A stretch of 64,000 bases of DNA from JAQVEM01 sp964616545 (GTDB lineage Bacteria > Actinomycetota > Humimicrobiia > Humimicrobiales > Humimicrobiaceae): NCBI GenBank assembly GCA_964616545.1, contig CAZTUA010000041.1, forward strand, positions 3,775 to 67,774, given 5' to 3'. The notes under the pieces are model-generated. The model saw only the letters and a list, made by a program, of their open reading frames with translations. It had not been told where the DNA came from and did not search any database. A program made the position numbers and the translations under genes. Position 1 is the first letter of the stretch. Each line of letters begins with the position of its first letter. This document shows, one piece after another, positions 36,491-44,931 of the stretch.

Positions 36491-36625
36491 GTAATAGAGG
36501 CTATGACTTACATTCTGCTATCTGGGCACTTTGGAATGTAATGAGCCAAGTAGTGCAACCGGCTATTACTTTTTTATTTTAAAAAGAATATGCCATCCGG
36601 TCTCTATGCTGGATGGCTTTTTTTT
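36491..36625 (+). ncRNA. structured cis-regulatory leader with terminator hairpin upstream of CAP gene
   Basis: An aptamer-like fold can be drawn by hand. P1 is GTAATAG (36491-36497) with CTATTAC (36563-36569). P2 is TTACATTC (36508-36515) with GAATGTAA (36534-36541). P3 is AGCC (36544-36547) with GGCT (36561-36564), sharing two bases with P1. GCACT in the P2 loop (36526-36530) is complementary to AGTGC in the P3 loop (36552-36556), a possible loop-loop contact. A terminator follows: GCCATCC (36592-36598), GGATGGC (36611-36617) and T8 (36618-36625), directly before the ribosome binding site GGAGA. The arrangement looks like a transcription-attenuating riboswitch. I could not match it to a known class. 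Confidence 0.5.
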
Positions 36626-36636
36626 GGAGAAAACTA

Positions 36637-37386
36637 ATGAAAAATAAATTAAAAATAATTCTGGCAATAGCGGCGGTAACAATAATGGCAACCGCTCTCT
36701 TATTGTCGAGTGCTTTTAACATAAACCCGGCAAAAATAGACAGCAGCTATACCGGAAGCAGCACCTATATAATTGAAGATACCGGTAAAGCAGCAGTAAT
36801 ACAGGAAACCGTGTCTTTTGAGGATGACAGAATAAAAACCGGAACAGTATTAACCAGGATATCAGAGAATATTGAAGAAGAAGTAGAAAAGATACATAAA
36901 GATTATAGAGCAGAAGTTCTCGGAAGCAACACAGCCGGCAATACTGCCGGTACCGCTGTTGCAGAGGCTGCTCCAGCCGAACCATCTGCCAGTTTAAATG
37001 ATTATGAGTCAGCCGTACTTTATCTCATAAATACCATAAGAGCTTCAAATGGACTCGGTGCACTCCAGCCGAGCCAGGTACTTACAGATATTGCAAGGTC
37101 AAGATGCAACGATATGATAGCAAACTCCTACTTTTCACATTATACGCCTGATGGCCGCAACATATTTAATATTTTCCGTGAAAATGGAGTTTCGTATAGG
37201 AATGGAGGAGAGAACCTTGCCCAATCCTCTCCCGCGTCCGCAGGCACGCCTGATGCATTTGCAAATGCATGGATGTCAAGCCCCACTCATAAAGCCAATA
37301 TATTAAGAGCCGAATATACCAGAATAGGTATAGGAATAAGCGATGGCGGAAATAGAAGAGTGGTGGCTACTGTATTTACCAACTAA
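36637..37386 (+). CDS. secreted CAP-domain (SCP/PR1, YkwD-like) protein
   Basis: A 249-residue exported protein. The start is ATG 36637, seven bases after GGAGA; an in-frame ATG at 36613 lies inside the terminator stem. A signal peptide or membrane anchor (LKIILAIAAVTIMATALLLS) is followed by an acidic spacer and an Ala/Pro/Thr-rich linker. The CAP domain covers about residues 120-249 with YFSHYTPDG, NGGENLAQ and AWMSSPTHKANIL. Bacterial CAP proteins act at the cell surface with mostly unknown roles. It lies on the opposite strand between the two halves of Tad locus A, behind a structured leader. Confidence 0.9.
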   Translation: MKNKLKIILAIAAVTIMATALLLSSAFNINPAKIDSSYTGSSTYIIEDTGKAAVIQETVSFEDDRIKTGTVLTRISENIEEEVEKIHKDYRAEVLGSNTAGNTAGTAVAEAAPAEPSASLNDYESAVLYLINTIRASNGLGALQPSQVLTDIARSRCNDMIANSYFSHYTPDGRNIFNIFRENGVSYRNGGENLAQSSPASAGTPDAFANAWMSSPTHKANILRAEYTRIGIGISDGGNRRVVATVFTN

Positions 37387-37420
37387 GTTTTTAATTTATA
37401 TGATTTTACGGACGCCTGAA

Positions 37421-37452
37421 AAAACACCCCGGAGAAATATCCGGGGTGTTTT
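37421..37452. terminator. bidirectional terminator between CAP gene and tadC (locus A)
   Basis: A perfect 12-bp stem AAAACACCCCGG (37421-37432) with CCGGGGTGTTTT (37441-37452) and the loop AGAAATAT, followed by TCTTTTATTTTT on the plus strand and preceded by A-rich sequence that becomes a T-run on the minus strand. It serves the convergent CAP and tadC genes. Confidence 0.88.
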
Positions 37453-37469
37453 CTTTTATTTTTAATAAA

Positions 37470-38357
37470 CTAAAAATTTAAAAAATTTCCGCCTATCGAA
37501 TATATCAGGGGTCCTCCCACAAGCAATATAAAAGAAGGCAGAATTAAAAATACAAGCGGGAACAATATCAATACAGCTGTCTTTCTGATTTTTCTTTCCA
37601 GATTCTGATAGGCCTCGAATTTTATATAATCTGATTTTCTTTTCAGTATGTCATTTATAGAAGACCCATATTTTTCTGCCTGTATCAATGTGAAAACAAA
37701 ATTTTTAAATTCATCCGTACTGCTTCTATTTATTAAATTTTTATAGGCCTGCAACTTTCCTGTTCCGATATCTACATCTTCTATAAACCCTGAAAGCTCC
37801 GAACAGATGCTTCCCCTGTATCTGGCAATTACAATTTTTATAGCATTATAGATATTCTGCCCGGATAATGTAGCCACCACAAGTAAATCTATTATATCGG
37901 GCAGCTCCCTGTTTATTTCACTCTGTCTCCGGCGGTTAAAATTCTTCAGCAAAATAACCGGGATAAAATAGCCGGCCACCCCGCCGGATAAGCCTATGGC
38001 TGCTGAGCTAGCCGGGCTGCTTCCAGGAAAAAGCCCTGCAATAAAAAATAAAACAGATAGGATTACTCTGTAACCCATAAAGGAATCAGGGTTAATGGAT
38101 ACCCTGTTTTCGTATTCCAGTATCTTTAATAGTTCAGCGTTTCTCTTCATTGCTGCAGAATATCTTTTACCGGCCAAAAGTTTTCCCAGCCTTAAAGAAA
38201 GAAAGTTTATCTTATTTACAAGTCTTGCTGCAATCTTACCTTTTCTGTGATTATGATTATTCTCACAGGCTCTATAAAAGTTTTTATTTCTTATAATGTA
38301 GAATATGCCGTAACAGATAAATAAATAATATCCAATTATAATTAAATACATAAACAT
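37470..38357 (-). CDS. tadC: TadC-like type II secretion F-domain protein (locus A)
   Basis: A 295-residue inner-membrane platform protein. The T2SSF domain has RELPDIIDLLVVATLSGQNI, GTGKLQAYKNLINRSSTDEF and LIQAEKYGSSINDILKRKSD, with membrane helices at the N-terminus, the middle and the end. TadB and TadC form the membrane base on which the TadA ATPase drives Flp pilin assembly. GGGGG precedes ATG 38357, three bases after tadB. It is last in the cpaB-tadZ-tadA-tadB-tadC unit. Confidence 0.88.
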   Translation of the reverse strand: MFMYLIIIGYYLFICYGIFYIIRNKNFYRACENNHNHRKGKIAARLVNKINFLSLRLGKLLAGKRYSAAMKRNAELLKILEYENRVSINPDSFMGYRVILSVLFFIAGLFPGSSPASSAAIGLSGGVAGYFIPVILLKNFNRRRQSEINRELPDIIDLLVVATLSGQNIYNAIKIVIARYRGSICSELSGFIEDVDIGTGKLQAYKNLINRSSTDEFKNFVFTLIQAEKYGSSINDILKRKSDYIKFEAYQNLERKIRKTAVLILFPLVFLILPSFILLVGGPLIYSIGGNFLNF

Positions 38358-38360
38358 ATT

Positions 38361-39230
38361 TTATTTCCCCCGGCTATCTCTGGTACCCGTAATTTTTTTA
38401 ATAGTAATTATTCCTGTAATTTCCAGAATTCCGCCAATTATCAGAAGGGCGACTCCCATATTGGTAGTGAAAAAACCCATTACCGTTTCCCCTGTGAAAA
38501 TACACATTAAAACCAGTACAGCAACAGGGAATATTGATATAATATTGCCTGAATACCTGCTCTGGATGCTCATTGTCTGCATTTTTGATTTAAGTTTGAG
38601 GTTATGCCTTATTTTATCTGTAACACTATCAATAATGGGTATCAAATCTCCTCCTATTTTATTATTTATCTTCAAAGAACTTACCAGGAGGTCGGCTTCC
38701 CTGCTTTTGCATTTTTGCGAAAACCTGTCCAAGGCTCCGTCCAGGGAAGAATTTAGCTCCAGCTCACCGGCCATTTCTGTTAGATAGCTGCCAAGGGGTT
38801 CTTTAAAAAGTCCGGCAGAGGATTTAAATATTGTCCTGATCGTATTGCCAGCCCTGAGCATCACCGCCATATTATTTAAAAATTCAATTAGCTGGCTGTT
38901 TAACAGGTCTTTTCTTCTTTCCTCGAAACTCTTAAGCGCGTCAATAATATAAATTTCTGTGCATATGCCAATAAACAGGCTAAAAACTATATTCCCTGAG
39001 AAGAGATATACACATAGAGTCAGAGCAAAAAATAAAATTATAATCAGTAATTTTCTCCCGGACTCCCATTTATTTATAAATAATTTAATTAACCTGTTCT
39101 GTCTGTAATTCTCACCGGATTCCGGCTGTCCTTTAAAGTATCCGTATGCTCTGCAGATATTTTTTACCCCATAGAGCATAAAAATTATGGTTACAAATGA
39201 AATAACAGAAACCAGCGCCTCAAATCCCAT
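38361..39230 (-). CDS. tadB: TadB-like type II secretion F-domain protein (locus A)
   Basis: A 289-residue T2SSF protein: LIEFLNNMAVMLRAGNTIRT, LGSYLTEMAGELELNSSLDG and VSSLKINNKIGGDLIPIIDS with three or four membrane segments. The start ATG at 39230 has GGTGATAGAG immediately upstream and overlaps tadA by 11 bases; a TTG at 39248 is an alternative. It partners TadC. Unlike its counterpart in locus B it has no VWA domain. Confidence 0.85.
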   Translation of the reverse strand: MGFEALVSVISFVTIIFMLYGVKNICRAYGYFKGQPESGENYRQNRLIKLFINKWESGRKLLIIILFFALTLCVYLFSGNIVFSLFIGICTEIYIIDALKSFEERRKDLLNSQLIEFLNNMAVMLRAGNTIRTIFKSSAGLFKEPLGSYLTEMAGELELNSSLDGALDRFSQKCKSREADLLVSSLKINNKIGGDLIPIIDSVTDKIRHNLKLKSKMQTMSIQSRYSGNIISIFPVAVLVLMCIFTGETVMGFFTTNMGVALLIIGGILEITGIITIKKITGTRDSRGK

Positions 39231-40521
39231 CTCTATCACCAAAGTCAAAATTAAATCCCTGATTTTTTATTTTATCTATAAATGCCGGCATATAGCCTGT
39301 ATAATCTATACTGCCGCCGGGCAAAACATCATTTTCTCTTTTTGCGTTATGCAGTCTGTACTTAAAGATATCTTTTACTTCAAGATCCGCACTGCCGCCC
39401 AGAAATTCACTTTTATTTATTAACTCACTTATATTGAGCAAAATTCTTTTTCCATTTTTCAGTTTCCCAAGATGAATAATCATATCAACTGATGACGCTA
39501 TCATTCTCCTTGCAGTGGAAGGGTCAAGGTTTAGCCCTGACATCAGTATCATTGTTTCCAGCCGGCTCACAAGGTCTTTTGGCGAGTTGGAATGAACAGT
39601 TGTCATCGAACCGCTGTGACCGGTATTCATAGCCTGCAGGACATCTACCGCCTCTGCTCCTCTTATCTCGCCCACGATAATTCTATCAGGTCTCATCCTT
39701 AAGGAGTTCCTCACCAGGTCCCTTATAGTAATCTCCCCCCTGCCTTCAATATTCGGCGGCCTGCTCTCAAGCTTGACAACATGCGGCAAATTCAAATTTA
39801 ATTCCAGAGTTTCTTCAATTGTCACTATTCTTTCAGAGGGTGAGATAAAATTGGAGATAACGTTTAAAAAAGTTGTTTTCCCTGCAGATGTAGCGCCGCT
39901 GACTATTATATTTAATTTACTCCTCACGCAGGTTTCAATAAAACTGGAAATTCTATCATTTATGGTGCCTTCTCTTTTTAAACTTTCGATATTTATTATA
40001 TTTCTCTTAAATTTCCTTATTGTTACCGCCATATCGTTTACCGTAACCGGACATAAAACTACATTAATCCTTGACCCGTTTTTAAGCCGTGCGTCTACCA
40101 TCGGCGAACTTTCATCCAGTCTCAGACCCAGAGGACTCAATATTTTATCAACCAGGTTCTTAATATGATTATTGTCCCTGAAAATTATTTCTGTTTTCTT
40201 TATGGCATCATCTTCTTCAACATAGACCTCATCAAAATTATTTATCATAATTTCAGTTACCCGGTCATCGTTTAAAAGAAAACTTATCGGCCCAAAACCA
40301 AAACTATCTTCATATATCTGCTGTGCAAATCTTGAAACTTCTTTCTGGCTGATTATAATCTTCTCTTCTTCTACGATTTCTTCCAGATATTTCTCAATTA
40401 TACTAAGTCTGTCATCCGGTAAAAATCTGCTTAATTCATCTGTCCTTATTTTCTTTAAAATTCTTTCGCTCAGGTAATTTAACATATTAGTATCATCACA
40501 GGTAGAATTAATAACACTCAT
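39220..40521 (-). CDS. tadA: TadA/CpaF-family pilus assembly ATPase (locus A)
   Basis: A 433-residue secretion ATPase: LDESSPMVDARLKNGSRINV, Walker A GATSAGKTTFLN, Asp box IVTIEETLELNL, then RPPNIEGRGEITIRDLVRNS, LRMRPDRIIVGEIRGAEAVD and TGHSGSMTTVHSNS. The Walker A is GATSAGKT rather than the usual GGTGTGKT, with the key Gly-Lys-Thr kept. It powers Flp pilus assembly. ATG 40521 overlaps the tadZ stop by four bases (ATGA). Confidence 0.95.
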   Translation of the reverse strand: MSVINSTCDDTNMLNYLSERILKKIRTDELSRFLPDDRLSIIEKYLEEIVEEEKIIISQKEVSRFAQQIYEDSFGFGPISFLLNDDRVTEIMINNFDEVYVEEDDAIKKTEIIFRDNNHIKNLVDKILSPLGLRLDESSPMVDARLKNGSRINVVLCPVTVNDMAVTIRKFKRNIINIESLKREGTINDRISSFIETCVRSKLNIIVSGATSAGKTTFLNVISNFISPSERIVTIEETLELNLNLPHVVKLESRPPNIEGRGEITIRDLVRNSLRMRPDRIIVGEIRGAEAVDVLQAMNTGHSGSMTTVHSNSPKDLVSRLETMILMSGLNLDPSTARRMIASSVDMIIHLGKLKNGKRILLNISELINKSEFLGGSADLEVKDIFKYRLHNAKRENDVLPGGSIDYTGYMPAFIDKIKNQGFNFDFGDRDGI

Positions 40522-41279
40522 ATATTAAAATCCTCATAAATTTTTTTTGAGAAGGAAGAGATTGCATTTACGACTCTGAGATTATAATTAAATATTGAGT
40601 CAGGTCCTTTATTCAGGATGAGAAATTCAATGTCTCTGTCATAGGGGATAAAAGCATTTATGGGGTAATGCAAAATTGAGTTCATTCCAGCAGCAGAGAT
40701 AGAAGGTCTTGTATTAAATTTGTTTATGAGAATGTCATAATCATAAGAACACTCATCATAAATTATACTCCTGACTATTAAATTCAGGTTATTTATCGAT
40801 ATTAAATCAGGCAGCGAGATAAAAACATACTTATCAATAAGGTCCTTTAAATCAACTAAAGCCCGCATAAAGAAGTAGCCCGGAAAATCAATACATATAA
40901 TATCAAAATGGTCCTTAAGTATATCCAGCAGTTTCTCTAAATGCTTTTTGTTAAAAAACTTATTTTTTTCCATTTTTACAGGAGGCAATATCAGATTTAA
41001 ACTATTATCAAAATTGATTACAAGCTTTCTCAATATAGAAACATCAAGTTCACCTATAACTTCCTCCGCGTCACCGAGGTCTCTGTAATCGTCATCCATC
41101 AGATTAAAGACCAGCCTGCTGTCCTTTTTCCCTATATTTAAATCCAGAAGCAGAATATTTTCGGTAGTCTCCCGTGCAAGATAGGTTGAGACACAATATG
41201 ATATAAAGCTGCATCCGCAGCCCCCCTTGCTACCGGAAAACAATACAATTTTTGGTTCACGCCCTTCTGATTTAATCAT
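40518..41279 (-). CDS. TadZ/CpaE-like ParA/MinD-fold protein with degenerate P-loop (locus A)
   Basis: A 253-residue MinD/ParA-fold protein: KIVLFSGSKGGCGCSFISYC, NILLLDLNIGKKDSRL, FDIICIDFPGYF. The deviant Walker A KGGxGK(S/T) reads KGGCGCS: the signature Lys of KGG is kept but the P-loop Lys is replaced by Cys. This fits the atypical TadZ group that localises the Tad machine to a pole. It lacks the N-terminal receiver-like domain of its locus B counterpart. It begins 74 bases after cpaB and overlaps tadA. Confidence 0.8.
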   Translation of the reverse strand: MIKSEGREPKIVLFSGSKGGCGCSFISYCVSTYLARETTENILLLDLNIGKKDSRLVFNLMDDDYRDLGDAEEVIGELDVSILRKLVINFDNSLNLILPPVKMEKNKFFNKKHLEKLLDILKDHFDIICIDFPGYFFMRALVDLKDLIDKYVFISLPDLISINNLNLIVRSIIYDECSYDYDILINKFNTRPSISAAGMNSILHYPINAFIPYDRDIEFLILNKGPDSIFNYNLRVVNAISSFSKKIYEDFNI

Positions 41280-41353
41280 TATAAAATTCCTTTCCCAAAC
41301 ATGTTAAAAAACAAAGCTGCAGCCTTTAAAAAACTATCATTTGATATCCGGAA

Positions 41354-42094
41354 TTAATTCCTGCAGCAAATTGACATATTTACAGTTCCCCTCTCTATTG
41401 CCATATATGCTTCCTCTGCTTCGGATTTGCTGAGATAAAAAGTAATTATCAAAGAATTCTTATTGTGAGAGCTGAATAAACCGGTATCCGCTGCCGGACC
41501 GGATAGAAGACTTCCCATGCCGCCCTCATCTCCTGTATAATTTTCTTCCACATTACCGCCAATCAATATTATTTCCTTTTCGGCCATAATTGTTTCAGAA
41601 AAAAGAATGCTTCCTGCCGGCTCATAGTAAGTGGATATTAAATCAACCTTATCTCCCTCTTTAACAAGAGACCTGTCGCCGTAGAAGTTCACAGGTATGC
41701 TTACAGCTCTCATCCCGTACGGAATATATGATGAAAAACTGAGACTAAAACCATCGCCGGAACCACTGCCTTCAAGTTTATCTTTTGTGATGATTTCCCC
41801 TTCCTGTATGTCTACTGACGTTTTTTCTCCAATAATTTCATTTTTATCCAGAATGAATTTTTCACTTAAGATGTCTGCCGGTATTTTCTGCTCCACAAGC
41901 AAGTCCGCAGTAATCTCTTCATTTCTGCTTATACTGATCCCTGCTATAAATATCCGGTTATAATCAGCGCTTAAGGGAATTTTTTCTTTTAAATTACTTA
42001 CATAAAGAAAAATAAAAATTCCCCCTGCAATTGATATTATTACAAAAACAATACTCAAAATTCTTTGCCTTATAATCAATGACATTCTATTCAT
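41354..42094 (-). CDS. cpaB: CpaB/RcpC-like SAF-domain pilus assembly protein (locus A)
   Basis: A 246-residue protein with an N-terminal membrane anchor (RILSIVFVIISIAGGIFIFL), an SAF domain (ISISRNEEITADLLVEQKIP, TSVDIQEGEIITKDKL) and the RcpC-type continuation GMRAVSIPVNFYGDRSLVKE, EGDKVDLISTYYEP. CpaB proteins stabilise the Tad apparatus, possibly through contact with peptidoglycan. AGGGGAAA precedes ATG 42094. It starts the cpaB-tadZ-tadA-tadB-tadC unit. Confidence 0.88.
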   Translation of the reverse strand: MNRMSLIIRQRILSIVFVIISIAGGIFIFLYVSNLKEKIPLSADYNRIFIAGISISRNEEITADLLVEQKIPADILSEKFILDKNEIIGEKTSVDIQEGEIITKDKLEGSGSGDGFSLSFSSYIPYGMRAVSIPVNFYGDRSLVKEGDKVDLISTYYEPAGSILFSETIMAEKEIILIGGNVEENYTGDEGGMGSLLSGPAADTGLFSSHNKNSLIITFYLSKSEAEEAYMAIERGTVNMSICCRN

Positions 42095-42179
42095 AATTTA
42101 TTTCCCCTGCATTACGGTTATTTTTGCAGCTCTCTGTATTACTTTTTAAAACTGCCAAAGTACTATTTTGTTATTTAAC

Positions 42180-42210
42180 ATATTAGCATATTTAAATATT
42201 TGTGTAAATA
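42180..42210 (-). promoter_or_regulatory. promoter of Tad locus A (cpaB-tadC unit)
   Basis: A -35 TTTACA (42203-42208) and a -10 TAATAT (42180-42185) with a 17-base spacer on the minus strand. The -35 lies in a 15-base element (42196-42210, ATATTTGTGTAAATA as read on the plus strand) identical to 36307-36321 at the flp promoter. Confidence 0.6.
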
Positions 42211-42399
42211 GTCATTTATTAAATGTCAGCAAACCTGGATAAAAGTCGGAAATCTTTAGCTGTAATAACGATATTATAGAAAAGGTATCTTAGAATTTCC
42301 GTTACCTTAGAAATACCTCCAATTAATGTTATAATCACTTCTGCAGGATTATCCTGAATTAGTTATTAAAAATAACGGTCTATAAATTATATTGTAGCC
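42211..42399. other. intergenic region between cpaB promoter and TPR gene
   Basis: No gene is seen. Two similar ten-base segments, TATCTTAGAA (from 42286) and TACCTTAGAA (from 42303), are spaced 17 bases apart. TTATAAT near 42331 might be a -10 for the TPR gene, but no good -35 is found. Confidence 0.35.
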
Positions 42400-42750
42400 A
42401 TGAGTAAAGCTTATTATTTTTTTAAAAAGGGTAAGATATTATATAAAAAAGGCAGGTTTCTTGAAGCAATAATGTTTCTGGAAAAGGCCAAAAATCTTGA
42501 ACCCGCAAAAGGCTCTATAAGAGAAACTCTGGCAACTTCCTATTACAACTGCGGGTTCTATAACCCGGCCAGGGAAAATTTTCTGGCAGCCCTCAAGATT
42601 GACGCTACAAATGATTTTGCACATTACGGACTTGGCCTGTGCCTGATAAGAGAAAAAAAGCTTACCAGGGCAGTGGGACATTTTAAAATTGCTGCAGTCA
42701 TGGATCCCGGTTCAGAAAAATATAAAGAAGTGCTGCAGAAGTTTAGTTAA
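42400..42750 (+). CDS. tetratricopeptide repeat protein
   Basis: A 116-residue protein made of three TPR units: AYYFFKKGKILYKKGRFLEA, SIRETLATSYYNCGFYNPAR and DFAHYGLGLCLIREKKLTRA, each followed by a matching second helix. TPR proteins mediate protein contacts. It has no signal peptide. It is convergent with a DUF192 gene, with three bases between the stops, and divergent from Tad locus A. Its partner is unknown. Confidence 0.85.
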   Translation: MSKAYYFFKKGKILYKKGRFLEAIMFLEKAKNLEPAKGSIRETLATSYYNCGFYNPARENFLAALKIDATNDFAHYGLGLCLIREKKLTRAVGHFKIAAVMDPGSEKYKEVLQKFS

Positions 42751-42753
42751 GCT

Positions 42754-43113
42754 TCAGGTTTCAAAATTTATTAAATCTGATTCTTTTAAAGAAGTCCTCT
42801 TTATTACTCCCGCTGCTGTTTCAAGCACTGAAAAGCCGCCTTTTATAAATGGAGTGACCCTGAAAGGTTTTATATCGTGGTAGATCTTTAAAACCCTGTT
42901 GTTTCTGCCAAGGAATACCGCATCTATCCCATACCTCATACCTATAGTATGGATACTGTTGCAATCCCTTATTAGAAATCCCTGATTATCCCTTAATTTC
43001 TTTCTTATTATCAATCCGGATAATTTGCTTAAAAAACTGGCCGCTTCAATCACTTCAGAAATAATCAGCTCTTTCCTACCGGATTCCGGAAGGTTAATCT
43101 TTACTGCCTTCAT
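42754..43113 (-). CDS. DUF192 family protein
   Basis: A 119-residue DUF192 protein: ASFLSKLSGLIIRKKLRDNQ, then GFLIRDCNSIHTIGMRYGID, AVFLGRNNRVLKIYHDIKPF and GGFSVLETAAGVIKRT. The family binds no known ligand with certainty and often lies near Tad/Flp loci, as here. A weak GGGGAT precedes ATG 43113. Confidence 0.9.
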   Translation of the reverse strand: MKAVKINLPESGRKELIISEVIEAASFLSKLSGLIIRKKLRDNQGFLIRDCNSIHTIGMRYGIDAVFLGRNNRVLKIYHDIKPFRVTPFIKGGFSVLETAAGVIKRTSLKESDLINFET

Positions 43114-43290
43114 TAGAAATCCCCATTAACAGCCGGCAATATTAATTATTTCCACGTAGCATATAAATAATACATCCTATAACACCCTTTAATAAATCTG
43201 TAATCTTTTGTACAGAGCCGCTAAAGGCACCTGTTAGATTTTAATTTTTAAAGACCGGCTATACGTATAGGCTGTTAAGATAATGGCAGT

Positions 43291-43575
43291 TTATTCACCA
43301 AGTTCTTCTATGACTTCTTCCTCGCCTGCTTTTAACTCCTCAACCTGCTGTTTATCCAGCCTCAGTAACAGCGTCTGGAACTCACCTACATGGGTTTTTT
43401 CTTCTTTTGCTATGTCCAGCAAAATCTTTTTAATGTCGTTATTTTCCGTAACTGCTGCAAGCTGTTCGTATAGATTTATGGCATCCAGCTCGGCAATTAT
43501 TCCAGCTCTAAGAACCTCTCTGTCAATATTTTCTTTTTTCACTTTTGTAAGGTCAATAGGAATATTTGATAACAT
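43291..43575 (-). CDS. encapsulated-ferritin-like / ferritin-like domain protein
   Basis: A 94-residue protein with two long helices and the metal-binding pattern LRAGIIAELDAINLYEQLAA then ILLDIAKEEKTHVGEFQTLL (Glu, Tyr, Glu-x2-His). It resembles the ferritin-like cargo proteins of encapsulin compartments and the ferritin domain fused to encapsulin in Pyrococcus. Such proteins assemble into ferroxidase-active dimers or decamers and need a shell for iron storage. No encapsulin gene is in the window. The start ATG at 43575 has AAAGGAG eight bases upstream. Confidence 0.82.
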   Translation of the reverse strand: MLSNIPIDLTKVKKENIDREVLRAGIIAELDAINLYEQLAAVTENNDIKKILLDIAKEEKTHVGEFQTLLLRLDKQQVEELKAGEEEVIEELGE

Positions 43576-43671
43576 AGCCACCGCTCCTTTTTGCGTTTTT
43601 ATTTGTAAATTTATTTTCCCTTTATTCTTTATTCCTGTCAGGCCATACCTTTAAAATATCCGCCTGCAGTA

Positions 43672-44304
43672 CTACTTTAAAATCTTAAAGCTCTCAAAAG
43701 TACTTTCAAAATCTTCTATATTCTCTTCAAAATATTCGGGTTCCGCTGTAAAGGTTAGCACCCAGAAATCTGATTCATGTCCTATTATATACTGTATGAC
43801 TTTTGTTTTTGAGCCCTTAACTGTCTGCTCGAATATTACTCTTCCTGTTTCATCATAATTACCGGTAGAAACAATTCCTTCTTCAATAATTGTAAATTCA
43901 TGCCCTGCTTCCTCATATAAATCTGACATGTTTTTATATGAAAGCTCTATATAATCTTCCAGTGACAGAGAGCCTGCAGGTTCACCTCCAATTGTAAGAT
44001 TACTCACATTGCCTCCCCCGGCAGCGGTCTCCGAATCATAGGCAAAAAATAATAAATCCCTCCTGCTTGCCAGGACATCCTCGGCCAGCTGTGTCCTGCC
44101 TGCTTCTTTTAGATTATCGGCAACAGAATCCAGCTCGCTCTTTTTTCCGCCTTCCCAGTTTTCCGGCAGGGATATCTCAAAATCGCTTCCGATAAATTCT
44201 GCCCTGGTAGGTCCCATAGCCGCATTTGCTTTACAGCCTGTGCCGGTTATTACTGTAGCTGTTATTATGATAATTGTTACTGTTATTAAAAAAAATTTCT
44301 TCAT
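43672..44304 (-). CDS. predicted lipoprotein (PsbP/DUF1795-like)
   Basis: A 210-residue secreted protein. The signal sequence MKKFFLITVTIIIITATVIT ends in GTGCKANA, with Cys the likely lipid anchor. The mature part (FEISLPENWEGGKKSELDSV, VIQYIIGHESDFWVLTFTAE, FEENIEDFESTFESFKIL) has the pattern of PsbP-like surface lipoproteins of unknown function. AAGGGGAA precedes ATG 44304. Confidence 0.75.
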   Translation of the reverse strand: MKKFFLITVTIIIITATVITGTGCKANAAMGPTRAEFIGSDFEISLPENWEGGKKSELDSVADNLKEAGRTQLAEDVLASRRDLLFFAYDSETAAGGGNVSNLTIGGEPAGSLSLEDYIELSYKNMSDLYEEAGHEFTIIEEGIVSTGNYDETGRVIFEQTVKGSKTKVIQYIIGHESDFWVLTFTAEPEYFEENIEDFESTFESFKILK

Positions 44305-44439
44305 ATATTCCCCTTATTATAAATTCTACTTATTATTTTATTCCCTGCTACCCAGTCTGGTTAGCTTTCTTATTTAAAGCATTTTATATTATATCAGTTT
44401 TAACCCTGCTTGTTAGATTAATCTTCTATAAAAATTTTT

Positions 44440-44931
44440 TTATTTTATATTGATCTGTTTTTTAGAATCTGCAGATTTTTCAAGATATACAATATTAACT
44501 TTATCGGACTGTTTTTCTGTCTTAAAAACTTTATAGCCTGACTTCCTGTACAGATAAATATTTTTTTTACTTTTTTCTCCAGTAAATAATTCATACCTTG
44601 CGGCATTATTGAATTCTTTTTCTATCTCCGCTAAAAGCCGTGTTCCAATTCCCCGGTTCTGAAAATCAGGGGATACAATAAGCCTGGCGATATAACATGT
44701 GCCGCCTTTAACCTCTGCCCTTACTGAGCCAGTGACCACTCCATCAATCTCAGCAATAAGTATTACCTTTCTTTTAAACTCATCCTCCAGCTGGTCAAAG
44801 GTTTGGGTCAGAGGAGGTATGGAATAATCATCATATATTTCAGCTTCTTTCCTGTAGGCAAGTTTTTGAAGAGCCAGAATTTTGGGTAAATCTCCTTTTT
44901 TAGCCGGTCTTATTCTCAATTTTAAATTCAT
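44440..44931 (-). CDS. GNAT family N-acetyltransferase
   Basis: A 163-residue GNAT protein: LRIRPAKKGDLPKILALQKL, GSVRAEVKGGTCYIARLIVS, and the acetyl-CoA loop QNRGIGTRLLAEIEKEF, ending with YLYRKSGYKVFKTEKQSDKV. The acceptor substrate cannot be inferred. The start at 44931 has only a weak ribosome binding site. Confidence 0.88.
   Translation of the reverse strand: MNLKLRIRPAKKGDLPKILALQKLAYRKEAEIYDDYSIPPLTQTFDQLEDEFKRKVILIAEIDGVVTGSVRAEVKGGTCYIARLIVSPDFQNRGIGTRLLAEIEKEFNNAARYELFTGEKSKKNIYLYRKSGYKVFKTEKQSDKVNIVYLEKSADSKKQINIK

Noticed and set aside
36491..36570. The CAP-gene leader as a c-di-GMP-I riboswitch.
   Set aside because: GGGCA and AACCGG fragments are suggestive, but the conserved P2 tetraloop and receptor sequences are absent, so I do not assign the class.
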